DNA of 64,000 nucleotides, taken from Empedobacter sedimenti. GTDB lineage: Bacteria > Bacteroidota > Bacteroidia > Flavobacteriales > Weeksellaceae. Each line of letters starts with the position of its first letter. Within the stretch, counting starts at the first letter, position 1. Shown here one piece after another: positions 36,824 through 46,000 of this stretch. Under the pieces are notes generated by a model that was not told where the DNA came from, did no database searches, and saw only the letters and a program-made list of their open reading frames with translations. The position numbers were made by a program, and so were the translations under genes. The DNA lies in the NCBI RefSeq assembly GCF_030005555.1, contig NZ_JASCQG010000001.1, positions 186,001 through 250,000 on the forward strand, in the 5' to 3' direction.

Positions 36824-37871
36824 TGAAGTTCAGAAAACAATTGAACAAATAATATCGGAAGAAAACGATTCTGATTTAGTAATCAATCAACAAGCAATTG
36901 AACAAGAGATTTCAAAAAGTGAAAACTTATTTTTGCCTATTAAAATCATAGCAATTATTGGTGGCTTTTTTGCAAGTTTAGCTCTTATTGCTTTTTTATT
37001 TGTTTCTGAATTAATTCAATCAGAAACCACACTTATTATAACTGGAATAATTTTGATTATTTTGACAATAGCCGGATGTTATTTTACAAAAAAGCTGGTG
37101 TTTACTATAACAAGCATCTCCATTTATATTAGTGGATTAGCTCTTCTAGTATTTGGTTTGATAGAACAACACTTAGATACTGAAACAATCTGTCTTACTG
37201 TTATCATTTTGTCCATTTTAGTCCTATTCATAACACAAAACTATATATATTCCTTTGTCTCTCTTTTTTGTATTAGCGCAAGTTTATATACATTAGTTAT
37301 GATAAGCGGAGATGGTATTTTTATACTCATTTTTCTTAGTCTACAAGTGGCTATACTTGCCTATTTATCACTAAATGAAGGTAAAGTGATCAGCTACTTA
37401 CCTATTCTGAATAAGCTATACAATGTCATCAAAATTGTCTTAATATTATCTATTGTTGCTGGCTTGTGTATTTATACAGGAGAAGGTGCGAATGTTTACA
37501 ATTGGATGTTAAGTTTGGTCATTATTGCACTAATAGTATATAGTCTAAATTCTATATTCGAGGTATTAGATGTTACTTTGCCAAACCACAAATTACTGTA
37601 CAGTTCGTTTGCTGTAATAATTTTACTACCAACTATATTTTCTCCAGAAATATCATGCTCTTTACTCATCATATTACTATGTTTTTACACCAACTACAAA
37701 ACTGGTTTAGTCATTGGTATTTTATCATTAGTCGCATCTATCATCAATTATTATTATAGTTTGGAGATGACTTTACTTAACAAATCCATTATATTAATGG
37801 TTTCTGGCACTTTATTTATCGGAATCTATTTGTTTATTCACAAAAAATTATCAAGCAATGAAAAAATATAA
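36810..37871 (+). CDS. DUF4401 membrane protein
   Basis: 353 aa. N-terminal charged region with EEN-DSDLVINQ, then ten or so helices. Matches DUF4401. It overlaps both neighbours by 14 bases. In known genomes DUF2157, DUF4401 and GDYXXLXY proteins form one membrane module; the role is not established. Confidence 0.85.
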   Translation: MKRINEVQKTIEQIISEENDSDLVINQQAIEQEISKSENLFLPIKIIAIIGGFFASLALIAFLFVSELIQSETTLIITGIILIILTIAGCYFTKKLVFTITSISIYISGLALLVFGLIEQHLDTETICLTVIILSILVLFITQNYIYSFVSLFCISASLYTLVMISGDGIFILIFLSLQVAILAYLSLNEGKVISYLPILNKLYNVIKIVLILSIVAGLCIYTGEGANVYNWMLSLVIIALIVYSLNSIFEVLDVTLPNHKLLYSSFAVIILLPTIFSPEISCSLLIILLCFYTNYKTGLVIGILSLVASIINYYYSLEMTLLNKSIILMVSGTLFIGIYLFIHKKLSSNEKI

Positions 37872-38346
37872 ATGGCCAATAATCTTACTTAATTTAATAG
37901 CATTACTCTTGTTTTTTAATTTTTCCGTATTCTCAAAAGAGAAAACATTAGAAAATGGAAAATTAATCTATCTTAAACTTGCTCCTGTTGACCCAAGATC
38001 ATTGATGCAAGGTGATTATATGACACTTAATTATGATATCAGTTCTAACTTTGATTCGTCAACAGATGAAAAACGTGGGTATTGTATTGTGAAATTGGAC
38101 GCGAAAAATATTGCTGAATTTGTTCGATTACAACCTAATGAATTACCATTAAATAAAGGCGAATATCGAATCAAATACTATCAGACTGAATTTGGAAATA
38201 TAAGTCTTGGGGCTGAATCTTACTTTTTCCAAGAAGGCAAAGCAAATGTTTTTGAGAATGCTGTTGCTGGTGGTATTAAAATAGACAACAAAGGAAACAG
38301 TATTCTAATTGGTTTGTATGACAAAAACCTGAAATTATTAAAATAA
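37858..38346 (+). CDS. GDYXXLXY family protein
   Basis: 162 aa. N-terminal anchor (about 7-24), then the defining motif GDYMTLNY around residue 53-60, preceded by DPRSLMQ. The family is small and membrane-anchored, with the soluble part outside the membrane. It overlaps the DUF4401 gene by 14 bases and ends the three-gene operon. Confidence 0.9.
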   Translation: MKKYKWPIILLNLIALLLFFNFSVFSKEKTLENGKLIYLKLAPVDPRSLMQGDYMTLNYDISSNFDSSTDEKRGYCIVKLDAKNIAEFVRLQPNELPLNKGEYRIKYYQTEFGNISLGAESYFFQEGKANVFENAVAGGIKIDNKGNSILIGLYDKNLKLLK

Positions 38347-38409
38347 TATGATTGATAAATTAAACCTTCAAAATTTTATTAAATCTTTTATTCGCTCTAT
38401 GTTTTAGAT

Positions 38410-38417
38410 TACTTTTG
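38410..38417 (+). promoter_or_regulatory. uraA -7 promoter element that excludes the longer start
   Basis: TACTTTTG is a perfect TAnnTTTG box, and its last three bases are the TTG that would start a longer reading frame. The true start must lie downstream, at 38451, giving a leader of about 27 nt. No TTG at the -33 position (a TTTA is there). Confidence 0.6.
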
Positions 38418-38450
38418 CACAACAAACACATTTTTACAATTTCTTATACA

Positions 38451-39770
38451 ATGAGTCTTCAAAATGACCAGAATATTGTCTTAGCTATCAACGAAAAACC
38501 GAAGTTAGGACAAGGTATATTGTTAAGTATTCAACATCTTTTTGCGATGTTTGGTGCAACAGTTTTAGTACCAGCACTTACGGGGATGAGCCCTTCTATT
38601 GCATTAATTTCTAGTGGAATCGGCACATTAGTCTTTATTTTAATTACACGAGGTAAAGTTCCTTCTTATTTAGGTTCATCGTTTGCATTTATCAATCCAA
38701 TTATTGCTATGAAAGCTCTTGAAGCTAAACCAGATAGCGGACTTGCTGTAGGTAGTTTCTTAGTCGGAAGTTTTTTAGTTGGTGTTACCTATTCACTTGT
38801 CGCCTTGTTTATTGCAAAAGCAGGAACTAAATGGTTAATGAAACTCTTACCTCCTATTGTTGTAGGTCCGGTAATTATGGTTATTGGTTTAGGATTAGCG
38901 GCAACAGCAGTTAAAATGGTAACAAATAATCCTTCAGGAAACTATGATTTAATCTATGTTACAATTGGTTTTGTTACCTTATTTATAACGATAATTACAG
39001 CAATTTTTAGTAAAGGTTTTTTGAGTGTAATTCCCGTTTTAGTTGGGATTATTGGAGGATATTTATTTTCAATTGCAATGGGAGTTGTGGATTTACAACC
39101 AGTTATAGACGCTAATTGGTTTATGATTCCGGATTTTACAGTTCCATTTGTTCATTATACTCCTACTTTTAGTTGGTATGTAATTGTGTTAATGATTCCG
39201 GTAACAATTGTTCCGATCGCAGAACATATTGGACATCAGTTAGTTTTAAGTAAAGTTGTAAACAAAGACTTGATTGAAGATCCAGGTTTAGACCGCTCTA
39301 TGTTTGGAGATGGTATTGCAACTATGATTGCGGCTTGTTTAGGAGGACCACCAAGTACAACTTATGGCGAAAATATTGGAGTATTGGCTATAACAAGAGC
39401 ATTTAGTATTTATGTATTTATTGGTGCAGCTTGCTTTGCAATTTTATTTGGTTTTTGTGGCAAAATTTCGGTTTTACTAAGCACAATTCCAACACCTGTT
39501 ATGGGTGGAGTTTCAATCCTATTGTTCGGAATTATAGCTTCAAGTGGATTGAGAATGTTAATAGAAAATAAAGTAGATTTTAAGATCAAACGTAATCTAA
39601 TTATTTCGTCTGTCATATTGATTATTGGTATTGGTGGAATGGCAATACATGTTGATGATTTATTTTCTTTAGAAGGGATGGCTTTAGCATCTATTATTGG
39701 AGTATTATTAAATTTAGTTCTTCCTGGTCGAGAATTTGTGTCTTTTAAGGATATGTTTGACGAAGAATAA
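38451..39770 (+). CDS. uraA: Uracil permease (nucleobase:cation symporter-2 family)
   Basis: 439 aa from the ATG at 38451. Proton-coupled uracil importer of the inner membrane, with 14 helices in two halves. Family motifs: QHLFAMFGATVLVP at the start, AEHIGHQ in the substrate site, and CLGGPPSTTYGENIGVLA, the NCS2 signature that includes the uracil-specific PSTTYGEN. An upstream in-frame start falls inside the promoter -7 box and is rejected. Ends with a bidirectional terminator. Confidence 0.93.
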   Translation: MSLQNDQNIVLAINEKPKLGQGILLSIQHLFAMFGATVLVPALTGMSPSIALISSGIGTLVFILITRGKVPSYLGSSFAFINPIIAMKALEAKPDSGLAVGSFLVGSFLVGVTYSLVALFIAKAGTKWLMKLLPPIVVGPVIMVIGLGLAATAVKMVTNNPSGNYDLIYVTIGFVTLFITIITAIFSKGFLSVIPVLVGIIGGYLFSIAMGVVDLQPVIDANWFMIPDFTVPFVHYTPTFSWYVIVLMIPVTIVPIAEHIGHQLVLSKVVNKDLIEDPGLDRSMFGDGIATMIAACLGGPPSTTYGENIGVLAITRAFSIYVFIGAACFAILFGFCGKISVLLSTIPTPVMGGVSILLFGIIASSGLRMLIENKVDFKIKRNLIISSVILIIGIGGMAIHVDDLFSLEGMALASIIGVLLNLVLPGREFVSFKDMFDEE

Positions 39771-39790
39771 ATATAATCATAAACATAAAA

Positions 39791-39818
39791 AAATGCGAAC
39801 TTAAAAAGGTTCGCATTT
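39791..39818. terminator. Bidirectional terminator between uraA and the ferredoxin reductase
   Basis: 10-bp stem AAATGCGAAC / GTTCGCATTT; T-rich on the minus side, TTTCTTT on the plus side. Confidence 0.8.
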
Positions 39819-39844
39819 CTTTATATTTTCAAGCTAAACTGAAA

Positions 39845-40894
39845 TTAAACATCGTCAAAATCAATTGCTAAAGTAGCTGTTTTTGGACGAGAAATACAAG
39901 CTAATGTCATTCCTTCTTCGTAATCAGAATCTGTTAACACATAGTTGTCGCCCACATGCACTTCTCCTTCTGTAATTTTACACATACAAGACGAACAAAC
40001 ACCTCCCTTACACGAATAAGGCGCATCAATACCAGCATCAAGCATTGTATCAATCAAATTTTTTCCTCTATCCCAAGTCACTTCAGAAGTTTCGCCATCA
40101 AGCGTTACAGTAACCTGAACTGTTTGTGGACCTTCATCATGTTTGGTAAAAATATCTTCTGTTTTAATTGAAGGATTGAACATTTCGAAATGAATATGTT
40201 TTTCAATGATTCCAGCTTCGTTAATTTTTTTCGCTAAAGTCAAAATCATTTCTTCTGGACCACAAATCATTGCTTCGTCAACTTCGTTGATATCAATAAT
40301 TTGGTTCAATATTAAATCAAATTTCTTTTCATCAATTCGTCCATTATAAATAAAGTTTTCTTGATCTTGACGTGTATAAAAATGATGAATAAAAACATTG
40401 TTTGGATATTGTTGTTTCAATTCTGTCAAACGTTCTTTAAACATAATTGAATTTTCATCTCTATTCACATAGAAAATATGAAAATTAACCCATTCCTCAG
40501 TTTGTAGCGTAAATTCTAACATACTCATAATTGGCGTAATTCCACTTCCTGCAGTAAAAGCCAACAAAGTTCGTTTTTCATTTGGTTTCGTTGGAATAGA
40601 AAAACGTCCAGCTGGTGTTGATACCTCTAACTGATCTCCAACTTTTAGTTCATTTGCTAAATAAGAAGATACTTTTCCATTTGGTTGAGATTTAACTCCT
40701 ATACTCCATTTTTTATCATTAGGAGAAACACACAAAGAATAATCTCTTCGCTCTCCATTTATATTTAGCGTAATATATTGACCAGGTAAAAAAGTGTAAT
40801 CAGCATGTAAATTTTCAGGAACTTCAAACGAAATCTGAACTGCATCATCAGTTAACTTTACAATCTCTTTTACCGTTAATAAATTAAATTTCAT
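39845..40894 (-). CDS. PaaE-like FAD/2Fe-2S oxidoreductase
   Basis: 349 aa. N-terminal FAD domain (RDYSLCVSP), NAD(P) domain (FTAGSGITPIMSML) and a C-terminal plant-type ferredoxin with CKGGVCSSCMCK as cluster motif. This order matches PaaE, the reductase of phenylacetyl-CoA epoxidase, but no other paa genes are near, so its partner oxygenase is unknown. It passes electrons from NAD(P)H through FAD to the 2Fe-2S centre. Diverges from mgsA. Confidence 0.88.
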   Translation of the reverse strand: MKFNLLTVKEIVKLTDDAVQISFEVPENLHADYTFLPGQYITLNINGERRDYSLCVSPNDKKWSIGVKSQPNGKVSSYLANELKVGDQLEVSTPAGRFSIPTKPNEKRTLLAFTAGSGITPIMSMLEFTLQTEEWVNFHIFYVNRDENSIMFKERLTELKQQYPNNVFIHHFYTRQDQENFIYNGRIDEKKFDLILNQIIDINEVDEAMICGPEEMILTLAKKINEAGIIEKHIHFEMFNPSIKTEDIFTKHDEGPQTVQVTVTLDGETSEVTWDRGKNLIDTMLDAGIDAPYSCKGGVCSSCMCKITEGEVHVGDNYVLTDSDYEEGMTLACISRPKTATLAIDFDDV

Positions 40895-40996
40895 CGTATT
40901 TGACTGTTTATAATTTGAAAAAACAATTCTTAAAATGTAAGATTGTTCTATTAAATTTGTACAAAAGTAAGATTTTCGGTTTAATAGAAAAAATAT

Positions 40997-41362
40997 ATGG
41001 AAATAGCATTAATCGCACATGACGGAAAAAAAGCTGAAATGGTGAATTTCTTAATGAAACACAAAGACGCTTTGAACAAAAACAACATTACGTTTGTAGC
41101 AACAGGAACAACGGGTAAATACGCTGAACAAACAGGATTAACAGTTACTAAATACTTATCTGGACCACTTGGAGGCGATGCACAAATTGCTGCTCGTGTT
41201 GTAGAAGGAAAAACAAATATGGTCTTCTTTTTCCGCGATCCAATGGGAAAACATCCGCACGAACCTGATGTAAATATGTTGCTAAGATTATGTGATGTAC
41301 ATAATATTCCGTTAGCTACAAACCCTGCTACAGCAGAAATGTTATTAGATCATTTAAGATAA
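40997..41362 (+). CDS. mgsA: Methylglyoxal synthase
   Basis: Converts dihydroxyacetone phosphate to methylglyoxal and phosphate, a bypass that relieves sugar-phosphate build-up. 121 aa, slightly shorter than E. coli MgsA. Phosphate-site residues in AHDGKK, TGTTGK and SGPLGGD (Asp61, the catalytic base equivalent) and the second acidic site Asp91 (HEPDVNMLLRL) with His86/88 are present. TAAATTTG box at 40952-40959. Confidence 0.95.
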   Translation: MEIALIAHDGKKAEMVNFLMKHKDALNKNNITFVATGTTGKYAEQTGLTVTKYLSGPLGGDAQIAARVVEGKTNMVFFFRDPMGKHPHEPDVNMLLRLCDVHNIPLATNPATAEMLLDHLR

Positions 41363-41469
41363 TTTTCTTAAGCTAATCTTTAGTTTTAATTTGATTATTT
41401 GGTAAAAGATTTGGTTAATTTTAAATATCAATTTTAACTGAATAAAAATTATAATTAAAACAAAACACA

Positions 41470-41864
41470 ATGAATCTAATTAAAAAAACAGCTATCGCGC
41501 TTAGCTTATTTGCAATTTCTGGAGGTGCTGCAATTGCACAAACAAAAACACCAGCAAAAGCAACAAAAACAGAAACTGTAAAAAAACAACAAAAGCATCA
41601 ACTGATAAAAAAGGGACAGATGCTAAAAAGGAAGTAAAAACGACTACAACTAAAAAAACTGAAACTACTCCTAAAGCTGTTACTGAAAAAAAGGTGGTTA
41701 CAGCAAAAAAAGTGGAGAAAACAACTCCTACGAAAAAAGAAACTAAAACGACTGTAGCTAAAACGACAACTGCTGGCACTTACAATGGTCATAAAGTATA
41801 TGTAGGTCCACAAGGTGGTAAATATTACATTAATAGTAATGGAAATAAAACATATATTAAGTAA
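41470..41864 (+). pseudogene. Secreted basic protein with PBCV-type basic adaptor domain, split by a one-base frameshift
   Basis: Starts with a good signal peptide (MNLIKKTAIALSLFAISGG, cut near AIA-Q24), then a lysine/threonine-rich tract. At an A6 run (41581-41586) the frame ends 18 codons later at TAA (41635-41637, 55 aa). The next frame stays open from the same run for 92 codons to TAA at 41862, ending TYNGHKVYVGPQGGKYY and then NGNKTYIK, the pattern of the PBCV-specific basic adaptor domain. One extra A (A7) would restore a 131-aa secreted protein. This is a broken gene, a sequencing error in the homopolymer, or a programmed -1 event. Followed by a terminator. Confidence 0.75.
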
Positions 41865-41889
41865 TTTTAATAATTGAATTATTTACATA

Positions 41890-41919
41890 AAAAAGCGACT
41901 TGAAATCAAGTCGCTTTTT
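41890..41919. terminator. Bidirectional terminator at 41.9 kb
   Basis: 13-bp perfect stem AAAAAGCGACTTG / CAAGTCGCTTTTT with AAAT loop between the frameshifted gene and the cusB-like gene. Confidence 0.88.
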
Positions 41920-41926
41920 GTGTTAT

Positions 41927-43063
41927 TTATTCCTCTTCTCCACTATTTTTTAGTGCATTGAGAAGATTGTAAGCTCCTTTTTTGACATAAATTTTGCCTG
42001 AATTTACTGGAGATTTAATCTCAACGAAATTGTTAGAAGAAATACCTAGAATTACAGGTGTTATTTTGAATTGATTTTTACCCAAAACTTCAAAAACATA
42101 ATCTTTACCTTCGTAATGAACCACAGCTTCTTGTGGTAAAACATTTGTTCTTAGTTGATTGATTTCCAATTCTACATTAAAATACATATTTGCAGTCATT
42201 TTCAAACCATTTGCGTTGGTAACTTTTGCATAAACATCAACTGTTCCATCTTCATTTACTTGATTTGAAATAGATGAAATTTGAGCCTCTAATTTTTGAT
42301 CTGGTTTTGCATTTGTAAAAGCTTTCAAATATTGTCCAACCTGAATGTTACTTAAATCTTTCTCGTAAACTTTTACATTTAGTAAAGAACTATTTGGATT
42401 AATAATTTCTAACATTGCATTTGCTGGCGAAACATATTGACCTGTATTTGTAAAAACCTCGCTAACCATACCACTCATTGGCGCATAAACATTAATTGTT
42501 TTGCTAATATTATTTAATGAAACCATTGATGGATTAATATTCATTAAGCGTAATTTTTCTTCTAAAGAACGCTTTCTTACTAATAAAGTTTGTTTTGAAG
42601 CTTTTGCTTGTTGCATTACTTTATCACTTGCAGCTTTTTCAGCATTCAAATCTCTTTGACGCACAAAATCTGAATTTGCTTGTTCTAACAAAGCTTTTGT
42701 CGTTAAATAATCCTCTTGCATTTGTATATATTGCGGATCTTCCAAAACCACAACAACTTGACCTTTCTTAACATAATTTCCAGGTATTAGTGCAATTCGT
42801 TTTACATAACCTCCAAAAGGATTAGTAATAGAAACCGTATTTTGTGGTGTAACTTCAGCTTTGGCATTTAAACGAATAATTGTAGGCATCGATTTATTCT
42901 GAAAAGAAATCGTATCAATTCCACTATTTTTTGTTTGTATATCGCTCAATTTTACAATTGAAGTAGATGTTGTTTCTGTTTTAACTTCTTCAATATTTGG
43001 TTCATTTTTACTACAACTTATTAAGAATAATGTTGCGTATATTAATATGATTATATGTTTCAT
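41927..43063 (-). CDS. Heavy-metal RND efflux periplasmic adaptor (CusB-like) lipoprotein
   Basis: 378 aa from the ATG at 43063; a longer TTG start is rejected as it precedes the signal. Lipoprotein signal ending LFLISC (Cys17). Membrane-fusion-protein architecture: lipoyl half (FGGYVKRIALIPGNYVKKG), hairpin helices (about 115-170), lipoyl return (YAPMSGMVSEVFTNTGQY), then a beta-barrel domain. It couples the CusA-type pump to the outer-membrane factor. It follows the 1437-aa fusion by one base, so the adaptor is last in the operon. Confidence 0.9.
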   Translation of the reverse strand: MKHIIILIYATLFLISCSKNEPNIEEVKTETTSTSIVKLSDIQTKNSGIDTISFQNKSMPTIIRLNAKAEVTPQNTVSITNPFGGYVKRIALIPGNYVKKGQVVVVLEDPQYIQMQEDYLTTKALLEQANSDFVRQRDLNAEKAASDKVMQQAKASKQTLLVRKRSLEEKLRLMNINPSMVSLNNISKTINVYAPMSGMVSEVFTNTGQYVSPANAMLEIINPNSSLLNVKVYEKDLSNIQVGQYLKAFTNAKPDQKLEAQISSISNQVNEDGTVDVYAKVTNANGLKMTANMYFNVELEINQLRTNVLPQEAVVHYEGKDYVFEVLGKNQFKITPVILGISSNNFVEIKSPVNSGKIYVKKGAYNLLNALKNSGEEE

Positions 43064-43064
43064 T

Positions 43065-46000
43065 TTATTCTGTTGTGTAATAAGAAATTGTTGCAAAAGC
43101 TAGTTCTCGTTGATTTTTAGCTTCTAGGTATTTCGTTTTAACTTCTATAACTTGATTGTTCAAAATAACCCAATCCAAGAAATTAATTTCTCCTTCAAGT
43201 AGCTGTCTGTTAATTGTTTTTTGTAAATCATTTGCAGCTGGCAATTGATTTTTTTCAAAATCTTTAGTAATTTCATCATAAGCAATAATCTGATTTTTTA
43301 TAAGATCAAACTCTTGCTTCATTTTTGCAGATTGTATAACTAAAGTTTGCTTAGCAAGATCAACTTTTACTTTTGAAGCTTCTATTGAAGAATTAATTCC
43401 ACGATTAAACAATGGTAATTGTAAACCAACTTGAAACGAGTTGTAACGATTTTTATCTAAATCTGAAAAACTTTGATTAGAATATCCTACTGATACCGAA
43501 GGAATTTTCTTTGATTTTTCTAAGTCAACTTCCAAATTCGCTGTGTGAACATTTTCGTTGGCTAATTTCAACAAAGGATGAGTGTCTGAAAAGACTAAAG
43601 AATGCCAATTAATAGCATTTTTTGTTGGATAAATTAGTCTTGTAGAATTGGTAAAATACTGAATTTGTCTTGCGTAATTATCTAACTCAACTTTGCTTAA
43701 TCGCAATTGATTTTCAATTGATTTTAATTGCAGAATCGCAGTAGAGACTTCACTTTTATTTGACTCGCCTTTCTTTAATCTCAGATTAGCTTTATCTAAA
43801 AATTGCTGATAAATAGAATAACTTTCATTTAGAATATCTTGCGAATTCTCAATATTTTGCATACCGACATATAACAACGCAATGCGTTGATTAACCTCAG
43901 TTTTTGTCAAACTTTCTGCAACTTTAGACGAATTTATTAATTGTTCGTTCAACATCTTTTGACGTTTAAAAACAATAGGAAACTGAAACGTTTGATTAAT
44001 CGAAAATTTACTATCAAATTCGCCTGAATTAACTTGCCCAAATTCTGAAGAAATTTCTATCGGCGTTAATGATCGATTCGAATTGATATTTTTTTGATGA
44101 TATAATGTATTTAATTCAGCTTGCTTAATTTCCAAATTTGCTGTTTCAGCCATTTGTATCATTTCATCAAATGTCAAGCGTTCTTGCGCATTTACAACAG
44201 AAGCTGATAAAAATAGTGCAATACAAATTAGAGTTGGAAGCGACTTTGATTTGCGCTTCGAGAAATGAGTTTTTTCGAACATAACGTATAAAATTGGTAA
44301 AACAAAAAGGGTTAAAAATGTTGCGCCAATTAAACCACCAATTACAACGGTAGCTAACGGACGTTGAACTTCGGCTCCAGATCCATTACTCAAAGCCATT
44401 GGTAAAAAGCCTAAAGATGCAACTGCAGCAGTCATTAATACTGGTCGTAAACGAGTTCGTGTTCCTATAAGAACCGTATGAACTGGACTTGTAATACCAG
44501 CTTTTTTCAGACGATTATATTCAGAAATTAATACGATTCCGTTTAAAACTGCAATTCCGAAAAGTGCAATAAAACCAACACCAGCACTAATGCTAAAAGG
44601 TAAACCTCTTGCAGCTAATAATAAAACACCACCAATCGATGAAAGTGGAATTGCGGTATAAATAAGTAAACTTTCTTTAATAGAATTAAACGCAAAAAAT
44701 AGTAACACAAAAATCAGAACCAAAGCAATAGGAACTGCAACTCCTAAACGTTCTTTTGCTTGATTAAGATTCTCAAAAGCTCCACCATAAGTGGTATAAT
44801 AGCCAGTTGGTAATTTTACTTGAGCATTTACTTTTTGTTGTAATTCGTTGACAACACTTTCTACATCACGATTTTTTACATTAAAGCCAACTACAATCCG
44901 TCGCTTTGCATCTTCTCGCTGAATTTGATTTGGTGTATTCTTGTACGCTACATTCGCGATTTGCTGTAATGGAATTTGATTTCCTGATGGTGTCGGAATC
45001 AATAGATTTTTTATATCATCAATGTTAGAACGTTTGTTATCAGCTAATCTAACAACAAGGTCAAAACGTTTTTCACCTTCAAAAACTTTCCCAGTAGATT
45101 GACCAGCGAACGCCATATTGATTATTCTGTTTGCTTCACCAATATTCAATCCATATTGAGCTAATAAAGCTCTATCAAAATCAATCACAATTTGTGGAGT
45201 TCCTTCAATTGGCTCGATGTATAAATCTTGAGCGCCTTCAACAGTGTTAACAATCTTTCCGATTTTATTTGCGTTTGATACTAAACTGTCCAAGTTTTCT
45301 CCAAAAATTTTCACGACAACATCTTGTCTAGCTCCTGTCATCAATTCATTAAATCGCATTTGAACAGGAAACTGAAAACCAACAGACAAACCAGGAACTT
45401 CTTCTAATTCTTTGGTCATTTTTTCAGCTAATTCAGGAAATGTAGAAGCCGAAGTCCATTCTTTTTTAGGTTTTAATACAACAATCAAATCACCAGCTTC
45501 CATTGGCATTGGATCTGTCGGAATTTCACCTGATCCAATTTTAGCTACAACCATTTCAACTTCAGGAAAACGTTCTTTCAAGATTTGAGAAGCTTTGTTT
45601 GTATACTCTATCGTTGTAGAAAGATTACTTCCTGGTAAAATACGAGCTTCTACCGCAAAATCTCCTTCTTCTAAAGCAGGTATAAATTCTCCACCTAAAC
45701 GAGACATTACAAAAATTGATAATGCAAAAAGTAAGACTACAACACCTAAAATTAGTTTGCGAGCGCGTAAAGCCTTCACTAAATACTTTTGATGAATTTG
45801 TTCTGCTTTTGCAATCGCTTTATCCGAAAAATTTGGTTTTATTTTTTTCTTTTTACTAAGAAATAAGCTGCTCATCATCGGAACATAAGTTAACGAAAGA
45901 ATAAATGCGCCAATTAATGCAAAAGCTACTGTTTGAGCCATTGGTTTGAACATTTTTCCTTCAATTCCTTGTAAAGTAAAAATGGGTAAGTAAACAATTA

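Noticed and set aside
38415-38450. Extra N-terminal codons for uraA starting at a TTG
   Set aside because: The TTG is part of the promoter -7 box, and the added residues are not family-like.
39845-40894. Phenylacetate catabolism operon
   Set aside because: Only a PaaE-like reductase is present, with no paaABCD or paaK nearby.
41501-41813. Minus-strand reading frames opposite the frameshifted basic gene
   Set aside because: Low-complexity frames (Val/Phe/Ser rich) that mirror the Lys/Thr repeats of the plus strand.
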